Shown one piece after another: positions 13,296 to 21,577 of a stretch of DNA of 25,929 nucleotides. Position 1 is the first letter of the stretch. The number at the start of each line of letters is the position of its first letter. The stretch comes from DSNY01 sp016861185 (GTDB lineage: Bacteria > Pseudomonadota > Gammaproteobacteria > Burkholderiales > Burkholderiaceae_F): assembly GCA_030263275.1 (NCBI GenBank), contig SZOR01000058.1, positions 1-25,929 of the forward strand, read 5' to 3'. The notes below the pieces were generated by a model. The model was not told the origin of the DNA, made no database searches, and worked only from the letters and a program-made list of their open reading frames with translations. The position numbers and the translations under genes were made by a program.

Positions 13296-14696
13296 ATGTT
13301 GATGTCGACGCGCAACCAGGTCGCGCTGCCCGATCCGGACCTGCTGCGCCGGTTCGATGTGCCCGGACCGCGCTACACCTCGTACCCGACCGCGGATCGC
13401 TTCGTCGAGGCGTTCGACGCGCAGGCTTTTGCGAACTGGCTCGGCAAACGCGGCGAGACCGGCGGGCCGACGCCGCTGTCGCTGTACGTGCATCTGCCTT
13501 TCTGCAACACGGTCTGCTACTACTGCGCCTGCAACAAGGTCATCACGCGCGACCACGGCAAGACGATCGAGTACCTCGCCGCGCTCGAGCGCGAAGCCGA
13601 TCTCGTCTGCGCGCTGCTGACAGGCGAACGCCGGATCGAGCAGCTTCACTTGGGCGGCGGCACGCCGACCTTCCTGTCGAACGACGAGTTGCGCGCATTG
13701 ATGGCGATGCTGACGCAGCGCTTCCCGCTCGCGGCGAAAGGGGAGTTCAGCATCGAGGTCGATCCGCGCTCCACGCCGCCGGACAAGGTGGGCGTGTTGG
13801 GCGAACTCGGTTTCAACCGCATGTCGGTCGGCGTGCAGGACTTCGAAACGACCGTGCAGCGCGCGGTCAACCGCCTGCAGAGCTTCGAGACGACGCGGGC
13901 GACGATCGATGCGGCGCGCGCGGCGGGCTTCAAGTCGGTGAACCTCGATCTGATCTACGGCCTGCCGAAGCAGACGCGCGAAACCTTCGCGCGCACGCTC
14001 GACCAGGTGCTCGCGATCGGCCCCGAGCGCATCGCGCTGTACCACTACGCGCACCTGCCCGAGCGCTTCAAGCCGCAGCGGCGCATCAATCCCGCCGAGC
14101 TGCCTTCGTCGCAGGAAAAAATGGGCATCATGCTCGATGCGATCCAGCGCCTGACCGACGCCGGCTACCAGTACATCGGCATGGACCACTTCGCCAAGAG
14201 CGACGACGACCTGGCGCGCGCACAGAACCAGGGCCGGCTGCACCGCAACTTCCAGGGCTACAGCACGCGCCCCGACTGCGATCTGATCGGGCTCGGCGTC
14301 TCGGCGATCAGCAAGATCGGGCCGACCTATTCGCAGAACGTGCGCGAGCTCGAGGAGTACTACGACCGCATCAACAACGGCCTGCTGCCGACCGCGCGCG
14401 GCATCCTGCTCGACCGCGACGACCTGCTGCGGCGCGCCGTGATCATGTCCCTGATGTGCCACTTCGAGGTCTCGAAGGAGGCGATCGAGACGGCGCACCT
14501 GATCAGGTTCGACGAGTACTTCAAGCGCGAACTGACGGCGCTGAAGCAGTTCGTCGACGAAGGGCTGGTCGAGCTGTCCGCCGACTGGATCAGCGTCACG
14601 CCGAAGGGCAAGCTGCTGATCCGCGCGATCGCGATGTGCTTCGACCGCTATCTGCAGCACGACGAGCGCGCGCGGCGGTACTCGAAGATCGTCTGA
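13296..14696 (+). CDS. hemN: oxygen-independent coproporphyrinogen III oxidase
   Basis: HemN is a cytoplasmic radical SAM enzyme that converts coproporphyrinogen III to protoporphyrinogen IX without oxygen, in haem synthesis. The 466-residue protein has the typical N-terminus with GPRYTSYPTADRF and the radical SAM motif Cys70-x3-Cys74-x2-Cys77 followed by Cys79 (FCNTVCYYCACNK). The GGGTP motif and the C-terminal HemN domain (GIGVSAISKIG-like GLGVSAISKIGPTYSQN) are also present. The full CxxxCxxCxC pattern and length separate true HemN from the shorter HemW haem chaperones. The start is the ATG at 13296 after GAGGGG; an in-frame ATG two codons on is also possible. It is divergent from fnr with an FNR-type box between them, so induction at low oxygen is likely. 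Confidence 0.97.
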   Translation: MLMSTRNQVALPDPDLLRRFDVPGPRYTSYPTADRFVEAFDAQAFANWLGKRGETGGPTPLSLYVHLPFCNTVCYYCACNKVITRDHGKTIEYLAALEREADLVCALLTGERRIEQLHLGGGTPTFLSNDELRALMAMLTQRFPLAAKGEFSIEVDPRSTPPDKVGVLGELGFNRMSVGVQDFETTVQRAVNRLQSFETTRATIDAARAAGFKSVNLDLIYGLPKQTRETFARTLDQVLAIGPERIALYHYAHLPERFKPQRRINPAELPSSQEKMGIMLDAIQRLTDAGYQYIGMDHFAKSDDDLARAQNQGRLHRNFQGYSTRPDCDLIGLGVSAISKIGPTYSQNVRELEEYYDRINNGLLPTARGILLDRDDLLRRAVIMSLMCHFEVSKEAIETAHLIRFDEYFKRELTALKQFVDEGLVELSADWISVTPKGKLLIRAIAMCFDRYLQHDERARRYSKIV

Positions 14697-14789
14697 GCCG
14701 GACGCAGGGCGCCGGCTCCGGTTCGCTTCGTTCGGGCGTACGCTTACGCGAAGCTCAACTCGCCGGGCCGGCGCTGCGGCCCAACCGGC

Positions 14790-15542
14790 ATGCTGGACCT
14801 ACTGACCACCCAGGCGATCGCGGCGTTTGCGCTGGCCGCGCTCGGCGGGCTGCACTGCGCGGCCATGTGCGGCGGCTTCATCGGCGCGCTGCAGATCAAC
14901 CGTCCGCGCGGCGTTCCGGCTGCACGGCTCGCTGCGGGTTATCACGCCGGACGCATCGCGAGCTATTCGGCGGCCGGGGCGCTCGCCGGCGCGCTCGGCG
15001 GCGCGCTGTACGCGGCCGATGTGCTGCCGGTGCAGGTCGCGCTGCTCGCAATCGGCAGCGTGATGCTGCTCGCGATCGGCGCGTCGATGTTCGGGCGCGG
15101 CGCGTGGCTCAAGCGCATCGAGCCGGCGGGGGCGTGGGTGTGGCGCTTCGTCGCTCCGCTCGCGCGCAAGGTCTATCCGCCGCGTTCGGGGCGGCAGGCG
15201 CTGGTCGCCGGACTCGCGTGGGGCTGGATTCCCTGCGGAATGGTCTACGCGGCGTTGCCGCTGGCGCTGGTGGCGGGAGGACCCTGGCAGGGCGCGCTCG
15301 TGATGCTCGCCTTCGGCTTCGGCACGCTGCCCAATCTGGTGCTCGTCGACTTTGCCGCGAGTCGCGTCAGCGCGGGCGCGCGCGACGGCGCCGGCGCGCT
15401 CGCCCACGCACGCGCGTGGCTCAAGCCGATGGCCGGCGTGCTGATCGTTGTGTTCGGGCTATCGGTGCTGGCGCACGCGGCACGCGTCGCCGGCGCCGAC
15501 CATCCTGCGATCGCCGCGTTCGCGAGCGTCTGTCACCGCTGA
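14790..15542 (+). CDS. DsbD_2/TauE-like membrane protein (sulfite exporter TauE/SafE family annotation)
   Basis: This 250-residue polytopic protein has about six membrane helices. Its N-terminal signature LGGLHCAAMCGGFIGALQ is typical of the DsbD_2 family (often labelled sulfite exporter TauE/SafE). A matching second half contains GLAWGWIPCGMVYAALPLAL and FGFGTLPNLVL. The two halves resemble the thiol-carrying membrane domain of DsbD/CcdA, with cysteines in each. Members are common next to cbb3 oxidase genes and have been linked to copper or cytochrome maturation, so assembly of the oxidase is a more likely job than sulfite export. It follows hemN by 93 bp and probably shares its transcript. 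No Shine-Dalgarno sequence is apparent before the ATG. Confidence 0.85.
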   Translation: MLDLLTTQAIAAFALAALGGLHCAAMCGGFIGALQINRPRGVPAARLAAGYHAGRIASYSAAGALAGALGGALYAADVLPVQVALLAIGSVMLLAIGASMFGRGAWLKRIEPAGAWVWRFVAPLARKVYPPRSGRQALVAGLAWGWIPCGMVYAALPLALVAGGPWQGALVMLAFGFGTLPNLVLVDFAASRVSAGARDGAGALAHARAWLKPMAGVLIVVFGLSVLAHAARVAGADHPAIAAFASVCHR

Positions 15543-15558
15543 GCGCAGGCGCGGCTTC

Positions 15559-16500
15559 TCAGGTCCACGCCGCGAGCAGCGTGCCGACGGTCAGCAGCGC
15601 GCCGAACAGCGCTTCGAGCATCACCGTGCGCAGCATCAGCGCGTTGAACGCAAGTCCCGGCGGCGTGGCCGGCAGCGCCCGCACGAGCACCGTCGCCGAT
15701 GGCAGCGCGAGCAACGGCAGCCATAGCCAGGCGCTGCCGGTGATCCACACGAGCAACGGCACGGTCGCGAAAGGCCACAGCATCAGCACCGCGTAGAGCC
15801 GCGCCGATGCGCGCGTTCCCGCCAGCACCGCGAAGGTGCGACGGCCGGTGGCCGCATCGTGCGCGATGTCGCGGTGGTTGTTGACGACCAGCACCGCCGC
15901 GGCGAGCGATCCGATCGCCGCACCGGCCAGCCACATCGGCGCGGTGACCGTCCCGATCTGCACGTAGCCGCTGCCCGCGACCGCGACCAGGCCGAAGAAG
16001 ACGAACACGGTCAGCTCGCCGAAAGGCGTATACGCGATCGGCCGCGGGCCGCCCATGTAGCCGAGCGCGGCGAGCACCGAGGCCACGCCCATCGCGAGCG
16101 CGGGCAGTCCCCAGCGCGCGACCATCGGCAGGCCGATCAGCACGACCAGCGCGACCGCCAGTGCGATCGCGATGCGAACCTCGCGCGGCGTGAGCCAGCC
16201 GTTCGACGTCGCGCGCGGAAAGCCGACGCGGCGAGTGGAATCGGCGCCGCGCGCGCTGTAGCCGACATCGTTCTGCAGGTTGGCGATGATCTGCAGCAGC
16301 ACCGAGCCGGCGAGCGCAAGCGTGGCGAACAGCACGTCGACCGCACCGCTCTGCAGAAACGCGAAGCTCGTGCCGACGAACACCGGCACCGTCGCGATCC
16401 ACCAGGTGCGCGGCCGCGACGCGATGCGCCAGGCGTCGAGCGATCCGGGGCGGATCGCGGCGATCGGGGCGGGAGCGGGAGCAGGAGAGTCCAAGGGCAA
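15559..16500 (-). CDS. menA: UbiA-family prenyltransferase, probable 1,4-dihydroxy-2-naphthoate polyprenyltransferase
   Basis: MenA attaches a polyprenyl chain to dihydroxynaphthoate in menaquinone synthesis, within the inner membrane. The product (313 residues) is a multi-helix UbiA protein. The first Asp-rich motif is ANLQNDVGYSARGAD (Asn77, Asp78, Asp87) and the second is NNHRDIAHDAATGRRT. The segment GGPRPIAYTPFGELTVFVFFG is the hallmark that favours MenA over UbiA. No ATG fits; the best start is TTG at 16500, four bases after AAGGAG, with TTG at 16494 as the alternative. The open frame continues upstream to 17268, but that part is antisense to alaS and not real. It converges with the TauE-like gene. 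No other men genes are in the window. Confidence 0.82.
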   Translation of the reverse strand: MPLDSPAPAPAPIAAIRPGSLDAWRIASRPRTWWIATVPVFVGTSFAFLQSGAVDVLFATLALAGSVLLQIIANLQNDVGYSARGADSTRRVGFPRATSNGWLTPREVRIAIALAVALVVLIGLPMVARWGLPALAMGVASVLAALGYMGGPRPIAYTPFGELTVFVFFGLVAVAGSGYVQIGTVTAPMWLAGAAIGSLAAAVLVVNNHRDIAHDAATGRRTFAVLAGTRASARLYAVLMLWPFATVPLLVWITGSAWLWLPLLALPSATVLVRALPATPPGLAFNALMLRTVMLEALFGALLTVGTLLAAWT

Positions 16501-16636
16501 CGGGCTCCTTCGCAGGCGGCGCGCAGTGTAACGCCGCAAGTGGCACGGCAAGTCTGGTCGAGCGCGCGCCGCAGCCGTTTGCGCCTCGTCAAGGCGGGCG
16601 GCCGCGCGGCGCGACGCAAGCCCCTGCGCAGGCCCC

Positions 16637-16645
16637 TGATATGAT
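16637..16645 (+). promoter_or_regulatory. extended -10 promoter of alaS
   Basis: TGATATGAT is an extended -10 element (TGn then TATGAT, five of six matches to TATAAT). No good -35 is seen, as is common with extended -10 promoters. Transcription would start near 16652, about 59 nt before alaS. Confidence 0.5.
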
Positions 16646-16710
16646 CGCCGCGTTCCGAAATTTCCAAGCGTGGCGCGGGTTTGCGCGCCATCGCGCCGTC
16701 TGCTGCCGAC

Positions 16711-19350
16711 ATGAAAAGCGCCGAGATCCGCGACCAGTTCCTGAAGTTCTTCGAGTCCAAGGGCCACACGATCGTGCGCGCCTCTTCGCTCGTGCCCGCC
16801 AACGACCCGACGCTGCTGTTCGTCAACTCGGGCATGGTGCAGTTCAAGGACGTGTTCACCGGCCGCGAGAAGCGCCCGTACACGCGCGCGGCCACGGCGC
16901 AGAAATCGCTGCGCGCCGGCGGCAAGCACAACGACCTGGAGAACGTCGGCTACACCGCGCGCCACCACACGTTCTTCGAGATGCTGGGCAACTTCAGCTT
17001 CGGCGACTACTTCAAGCGCGACGCGATCAAGTACGCGTGGGAGCTGCTGACCGAGGTCTACAGGCTGCCGCAGGAGAAGCTGTGGACGACGGTGTACGTC
17101 GACGACGACGAGGCGTACGACATCTGGACCAAGGAGATCGGCGTACCGAAGGAGCGCTGCATCCGCATCGGCGACAAACCCGGCCAGCCGAAGTACGTAT
17201 CGGACAACTTCTGGCAGATGGCCGACACCGGCCCGTGCGGCCCGTGCAGCGAGATCTTCTACGACCACGGTCCCGAGGTCGCGGGCGGCCCGCCCGGATC
17301 GCCGGATGCGGACGGCGACCGCTACATCGAGATCTGGAATCTCGTGTTCATGCAGTTCGACCGCGACGACAAGGGCGTGCTGACGCCGCTACCGAAACCC
17401 TGCGTCGACACCGGCATGGGGCTCGAACGGCTGGCGGCAGTGCTGCAGCACGTCCACTCGAACTACGAGATCGACCTGTTCCAGAACCTGATCAGCGCCG
17501 CGGCGCGCGAGACCAAGACGAAGGACCTGTCGAACAACTCGCTGAAGGTGATCGCCGATCACATCCGCGCCTGCAGTTTCCTGATCGCCGACGGCGTGAT
17601 CCCCGGCAACGAGGGGCGCGGCTACGTGCTGCGGCGGATCATCCGCCGCGCGCTGCGGCACGGCTACAAGCTCGGGCAGACGCAGCCGTTCTTTCACAAG
17701 ATCGTCGCCGATCTGGTCAAGGAGATGGGCGACGCCTACCCCGAGCTGCGCGAGATGCAGGCCCGCGTCGAAGGCGTGCTGAAGCAGGAGGAAGAGCGCT
17801 TCGGCGAGACGCTCGAGCACGGCATGAAGATCCTCGAAGGCGCGCTCGGGCGGCTCGGCAGCGGCGACGCCCGCATGCTCGACGGCGAGACGGTGTTCCT
17901 GCTGTACGACACCTACGGTTTCCCGGTCGACCTCACGGCGGACATCTGTCGCGAGCGCGGCATCAGCGTCGACCATGCCGGCTTCGAGCAGGCGATGGAG
18001 CGGCAGCGCGAGCAGGCTCGTGCGGCAGGAAAGTTCAGGATGGCGGCGGGCGTCGACTACGCCGGCGCGAAGACCAGATTCGTCGGCTACGACTACCTGA
18101 CCGCCGAAGCGAAGGTGATCGGGCTGTACGTCGACGGCACGCCGGTCAGCGAAGTGCGCGCCGGGCAGAACGCGATCGTCGTGCTCGACGCCACGCCGTT
18201 CTACGCGGAGTCGGGCGGCCAGGTCGGCGACCGCGGCGAGATCGTCGGCGCCGGCGGCACCTTCGAGGTGCTCGACACGCAGAAGATCCAGCCCGACGTC
18301 TTCGGCCATCACGGCGTGCTGAAGACCGGCTCGATCGAATTCGGCGAGAAGGTCAACGCCAGGGTCAACGTCACGCTGCGCACCCGCGCGATGCACAACC
18401 ATTCGGCCACGCACCTGATGCACGCGGCGCTGCGCCAGGTCCTCGGCCCGCACGTTCAGCAGAAGGGCTCGCTGGTCGACGCCGAGCGCACGCGCTTCGA
18501 CTTCTCGCACGACAAGCCGATGACCGCCGAGCAGATCCGCAAGGTCGAGGAGATCGTCAACCACGCGATCCGCGCCAACGCGCCGGTGGCGGCGAGCGTG
18601 ATGAAGTTCGACGACGCGATCCGCGCCGGTGCGCTCGCGTTCTTCGGCGACAAGTACGGCGACGAGGTGCGCGTGATCACGATGGCCGACGACGGCCAGA
18701 AGTTCTCGACCGAGCTGTGCGGCGGCACGCACGTCAAGCGCACCGGCGAGATCGGATTCTTCAAGATCGTCGCCGAGGGCGGCGTGGCCGCCGGCGTGCG
18801 CCGCGTCGAAGCGGTGACCGGCGCGGGCGCGCTCGCCTACGTGCAGTCGCTCGACGCGCAGCTTGCCGAAGTCGCCGCCGCGCTGAAAGCGCCCGCCGCC
18901 GAGGTGACGCAGAAGATCGCGCATCTGCTCGACAACGTGAGATCGCTCGAGAAGGAGGTCGCGCGGCTGAAGGGCAAGCTCGCGTCGAGCCAGGGCGACG
19001 ACCTCGCCGCGCAGGCCGCCGACGTCAAGGGCGTCAAGGTGCTCGCCGCCACGCTCGAAGGCGCGGACGCCAAGGTGCTGCGCGACACGATCGACCAGCT
19101 CAAGAACAAGCTGAAGACCGCGGCGATCGTGCTGGCTGCGGTCGAGGACGGCAAGGTGCAGCTCGCCGCCGGCGTCACCGCCGATGCGGTCGCGAAGCTC
19201 AAGGCGGGTGAACTCGTCAACTTCGTCGCGCAGCAGGTCGGCGGAAAGGGCGGCGGCCGCGCCGACATGGCGATGGCCGGCGGCACCGATCCCGCCAAGC
19301 TGCCCGGCGCGCTGGCCGGCGTTCGCTCATGGGTGGAACAGCGGCTCTGA
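16711..19350 (+). CDS. alaS: alanyl-tRNA synthetase
   Basis: AlaRS charges tRNA-Ala and edits mischarged serine and glycine. The 879-residue protein is full length. It has the class II catalytic core starting MKSAEIRDQFLKFFESKGHT, with the VNSGMVQFKDVF motif and TGMGLERL block. The editing domain has zinc ligands His564-x3-His568 (HSATH) and Cys670-x3-His674 (CGGTH). The C-Ala domain ends with the glycine-rich QQVGGKGGGRADMAMAGG. The start at 16711 is chosen because family members begin exactly MKSAEIR; a TTG ten codons upstream is in frame but unlikely. The stop codon lies within the first copy of a 29-bp tandem repeat that also forms the start of the next gene. Confidence 0.98.
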   Translation: MKSAEIRDQFLKFFESKGHTIVRASSLVPANDPTLLFVNSGMVQFKDVFTGREKRPYTRAATAQKSLRAGGKHNDLENVGYTARHHTFFEMLGNFSFGDYFKRDAIKYAWELLTEVYRLPQEKLWTTVYVDDDEAYDIWTKEIGVPKERCIRIGDKPGQPKYVSDNFWQMADTGPCGPCSEIFYDHGPEVAGGPPGSPDADGDRYIEIWNLVFMQFDRDDKGVLTPLPKPCVDTGMGLERLAAVLQHVHSNYEIDLFQNLISAAARETKTKDLSNNSLKVIADHIRACSFLIADGVIPGNEGRGYVLRRIIRRALRHGYKLGQTQPFFHKIVADLVKEMGDAYPELREMQARVEGVLKQEEERFGETLEHGMKILEGALGRLGSGDARMLDGETVFLLYDTYGFPVDLTADICRERGISVDHAGFEQAMERQREQARAAGKFRMAAGVDYAGAKTRFVGYDYLTAEAKVIGLYVDGTPVSEVRAGQNAIVVLDATPFYAESGGQVGDRGEIVGAGGTFEVLDTQKIQPDVFGHHGVLKTGSIEFGEKVNARVNVTLRTRAMHNHSATHLMHAALRQVLGPHVQQKGSLVDAERTRFDFSHDKPMTAEQIRKVEEIVNHAIRANAPVAASVMKFDDAIRAGALAFFGDKYGDEVRVITMADDGQKFSTELCGGTHVKRTGEIGFFKIVAEGGVAAGVRRVEAVTGAGALAYVQSLDAQLAEVAAALKAPAAEVTQKIAHLLDNVRSLEKEVARLKGKLASSQGDDLAAQAADVKGVKVLAATLEGADAKVLRDTIDQLKNKLKTAAIVLAAVEDGKVQLAAGVTADAVAKLKAGELVNFVAQQVGGKGGGRADMAMAGGTDPAKLPGALAGVRSWVEQRL

Positions 19351-19356
19351 GCCACG
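19328..19356 (+). repeat. 29-bp tandem repeat at the alaS/GNAT junction, copy 1
   Basis: Adjacent to copy 2 at 19357-19385 and identical at 28 of 29 positions (G19349 versus A19378). This copy contains the last codons and TGA stop of alaS. Confidence 0.95.
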
Positions 19357-19385
19357 CATGGGTGGAACAGCGGCTCTAAGCCACG
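19357..19385 (+). repeat. 29-bp tandem repeat at the alaS/GNAT junction, copy 2
   Basis: Second copy, holding the ATG and first codons of the GNAT gene (MGGTAALSH). The single difference from copy 1 is silent in the GNAT frame (CTG to CTA, Leu). Confidence 0.95.
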
Positions 19386-19909
19386 TCGAGTACCGCCGCG
19401 CCACACCCGCGGACGCGGAGTCGCTCGCGCGGCTGATGGCCGACGAATCCGTTTTCGCCGGGCTGTTGCAGCTTCCTTATCCGACCGCCGAGGCGTGGCG
19501 CAAGCGGCTCGAGTCGCAGGTCGCCGAGGCCGAGCGGCTTCACCTGGTCGGCGTTGCCGGCGGCCACGTGATCGCGAGCGGCGGCATCCATCCGCTCGCA
19601 TGGACGCCGCGCCGGCGGCACGTCGCCGGGCTCGGCCTCGCGGTCGCCGCCGAATGGCAGGGGCGCGGCATCGGCTCCGAGATGATGCGCAGGCTGCTCG
19701 AATGGTCCGACCGCTGGCTCGGCTACCTGCGGCTCGAACTGACCGTCTATACCGACAACGCGCCCGCGATCGCGTTGTATCGCAAGTTCGGCTTCGCGGT
19801 CGAGGGCACGCAGCGCGCCTACGCGCTGCGCGACGGCGTCTACGTCGACTGCCTCGCGATGGCGCGGCTGCATCCGAATCCGCCCCGGCTTCCGACCGAA
19901 TCCGCATGA
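19358..19909 (+). CDS. yhhY: GNAT acetyltransferase, YhhY/AaaT-like (L-amino acid N-acetyltransferase)
   Basis: GNAT enzymes transfer acetyl from acetyl-CoA to amines. The 183-residue protein aligns along its length with E. coli YhhY (AaaT), reported to acetylate L-amino acids such as Phe and Met. Shared stretches are LQLPYPTAEAWRKRL, RRRHVAGLGLAV, the acetyl-CoA loop WQGRGIGSEMM, LELTVYTDNAPAIALYRKFG, and ALRDGVYVDCLAMARL. The start at 19358 lies in the second copy of a 29-bp tandem repeat. Without the duplication the same start would lie inside the end of alaS, so the two genes were probably overlapping and translationally coupled. No Shine-Dalgarno sequence is visible. The stop overlaps the next start (ATGA). 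The substrate assignment is by similarity only. Confidence 0.85.
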   Translation: MGGTAALSHVEYRRATPADAESLARLMADESVFAGLLQLPYPTAEAWRKRLESQVAEAERLHLVGVAGGHVIASGGIHPLAWTPRRRHVAGLGLAVAAEWQGRGIGSEMMRRLLEWSDRWLGYLRLELTVYTDNAPAIALYRKFGFAVEGTQRAYALRDGVYVDCLAMARLHPNPPRLPTESA

Positions 19910-20226
19910 TCGTCAGCAATCTCGAATTGATCCCCGGCAAACGCATCGCCGCGCACCTGGGCATCGTCCAGGGCAGCACCGTGCGCGCCAAGCACGTCGG
20001 CCGCGACATCTTCGCGAGTCTGAAGAACATCGTCGGCGGCGAGCTGAAGGGCTACACCGAGCTGATGCAGGAAGCGCGGCAGGAGGCGGTCGACCGGATG
20101 ATCGCCGAGGCCGAATCGATCGGCGCCAACGCGATCCTGAACGTGCGTTTCGCGACCACGTCGATCGCGGTCGGCGCCGCCGAGATCCTCGCCTACGGCA
20201 GCGCGGTCAGGCTCGAGAATCCCTGA
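19906..20226 (+). CDS. YbjQ/UPF0145 family protein (soluble)
   Basis: This 106-residue protein is a full-length member of the UPF0145/YbjQ family, annotated as heavy-metal-binding but without established function. Typical blocks are IPGKRIAAHLGIVQGSTVRAKHVGRDIFA, NIVGGELKGYTELMQEARQEA and IGANAILNVRFATTSI, ending in a strand with EILAYGSAV. The family forms compact oligomers. No signal peptide or membrane helix is seen, so it is cytosolic. It overlaps the GNAT stop by four bases and is followed 24 bp later by a membrane-anchored paralogue, suggesting the two products work together. Confidence 0.9.
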   Translation: MIVSNLELIPGKRIAAHLGIVQGSTVRAKHVGRDIFASLKNIVGGELKGYTELMQEARQEAVDRMIAEAESIGANAILNVRFATTSIAVGAAEILAYGSAVRLENP

Positions 20227-20250
20227 GCGCGCGCAGCGCAGACCGCCGGC

Positions 20251-20715
20251 ATGGACGCGCTGTTCGAACTCGCGGTCTTCGCCGCGCTGCTGGCGACCGG
20301 CTTCCTCGCCGGCCGCGTGATCGAGCAGCGCCACTATGCGTCGATCCGCGCGCGCGAAGCGCAGTACGCCGACGTGCTCGCCTTCGGCTTCCGCTTTCCG
20401 GCGGACCGCGTGACGCCGCAGCGCGTCTTCCTGGTTACCGGCACGGTCGTCGTCAGCGCCGATTACTTCAAGACCTTCGTCGCGGGGCTGCGCAACCTGT
20501 TCGGCGGCCGGCTGCGCGCGTACGAGACGCTGCTCGAGCGGGCGCGGCGCGAGGCGCTGCTGCGGCTCAAGGAGGACGCGCGCCGGCGCGGCGCGCGGAT
20601 GATCGTCTGCGTGCGCTTCGAAACCACGTCGATCACCGGCGGCTGGGCGCCTTCGATCGAGGTACTCGCCTACGGCACCGCGCTGATTCCCGAGCAGACG
20701 AACCGTGCGACTTGA
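20251..20715 (+). CDS. membrane-anchored YbjQ/UPF0145 family protein
   Basis: The 154-residue protein starts with a membrane helix (about residues 4-22, LFELAVFAALLATGFLAG), then a basic stretch RVIEQRHYASIRAR. A diverged YbjQ domain follows: VFLVTGTVVVSADYFKTFVAG, NLFGGRLRAYETLLERARRE, GARMIVCVRFETTSI and IEVLAYGTAL. These line up block by block with the gene just upstream, so the pair arose by duplication. Positive charge after the helix suggests the YbjQ domain faces the cytoplasm, where it could recruit its soluble paralogue to the membrane. Its end overlaps the start of the M48 protease gene by 11 bases. Confidence 0.85.
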   Translation: MDALFELAVFAALLATGFLAGRVIEQRHYASIRAREAQYADVLAFGFRFPADRVTPQRVFLVTGTVVVSADYFKTFVAGLRNLFGGRLRAYETLLERARREALLRLKEDARRRGARMIVCVRFETTSITGGWAPSIEVLAYGTALIPEQTNRAT

Positions 20716-21577
20716 GAACCGCCGCCCCGCCGAGGGCATCAATGCGTCGCACGAGAACCCGCTGAAGGAGTTCGCGTGGCTCGCCGCCGGCAGCGTCGCG
20801 CTGCTCGTCGCCGTGGTTGCGGCGCTGGCTTTCGCCGCCGAATGGCTTGCGCCGCGCCTTCCGTACCGCTACGAGGCGCGGCTCGCGGAAGGGTTCGACC
20901 TCGCGCCGGCGTCGAAATCCGACGCGGCGCGCCGCGTGCAGGCCGAGCTGCAGGCGCTCGCCGACCGGCTCGCCGCGCGCATGGCGCTGCCCCCAGGCAT
21001 GCAGGTGCGCGTCGGCTATCGCGAGGAAGGCATCGTGAACGCGTACGCCACCCTCGGCGGCCGCACGGTGTTCTTCCGCGGGCTGCTCGCCAAGCTCGAC
21101 AGCGAGGACGCGCTGGCGATGGTGATGGCGCACGAGCTCGCGCATCTGAAGCACCGCCATCCGGCGGCCGCGCTCGGCCGCGGCGTGGCGGTCGGCATCG
21201 TGCTGTCGGTGATCTCCGCAGACCTCGGACGCGGCGCGGCCGGCGCGCTCGGCCACGCCGGGCTGGTGACGCTGTTCAGATTCAATCGCGAGCAGGAGCG
21301 CGCCGCCGACGAGGAAGCGCTGCGCGTGCTCGCCGCCGAGTACGGCCACGTCGGCGGGGCGATCGATCTGTTCGACGCCTTCGCGCGCCTGCCCGCCGCG
21401 CCGCGCGAGGAGAACGTTCCCGCGATCGAGTTCCTGCGCACGCATCCGCTGACGGCCAACCGCATCGCCGCCGTCGGCGAATGGGCCAAGCACAACGGCG
21501 CGGCGCTCGACGGCGCGCGCCGGCCGCTGCCGCCCGCGATCGCTGCGATCCGGACGCGCGGGGAGCGCGCGTCGTGA
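20705..21577 (+). CDS. M48 family zinc metalloprotease, membrane anchored
   Basis: M48 proteases (HtpX/Ste24/BepA class) cleave membrane or misfolded envelope proteins. The 290-residue product has one N-terminal membrane helix (about residues 26-46) and a catalytic domain with zinc motif His143-Glu144-x-x-His147 (MAHELAHLKHRH). The third ligand, Glu198, lies in NREQERAADEEAL, four residues before Asp202. A conserved HPLTANRIA block is near the end. It has one helix rather than the four of HtpX and no TPR domain, so it is neither a classic HtpX nor BepA. Basic residues before the helix suggest the protease domain faces the periplasm. The start is GTG at 20705, inside the upstream gene, and the stop overlaps the next gene (GTGA). 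Tight coupling to the YbjQ pair suggests a shared function. Confidence 0.88.
   Translation: MRLENRRPAEGINASHENPLKEFAWLAAGSVALLVAVVAALAFAAEWLAPRLPYRYEARLAEGFDLAPASKSDAARRVQAELQALADRLAARMALPPGMQVRVGYREEGIVNAYATLGGRTVFFRGLLAKLDSEDALAMVMAHELAHLKHRHPAAALGRGVAVGIVLSVISADLGRGAAGALGHAGLVTLFRFNREQERAADEEALRVLAAEYGHVGGAIDLFDAFARLPAAPREENVPAIEFLRTHPLTANRIAAVGEWAKHNGAALDGARRPLPPAIAAIRTRGERAS

Noticed and set aside
14725..14754. Hairpin between hemN and the TauE-like gene (GCTTCG/CGAAGC with an inner CGTA/TACG stem)
   Set aside because: The stem has an asymmetric internal loop and no T-run, and the genes run in the same direction only 93 bp apart, so I do not call a terminator.
16501..17268. Upstream continuation of the menA frame
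   Set aside because: It would run antisense into alaS and past a good ribosome-binding site; MenA similarity begins only near 16450.
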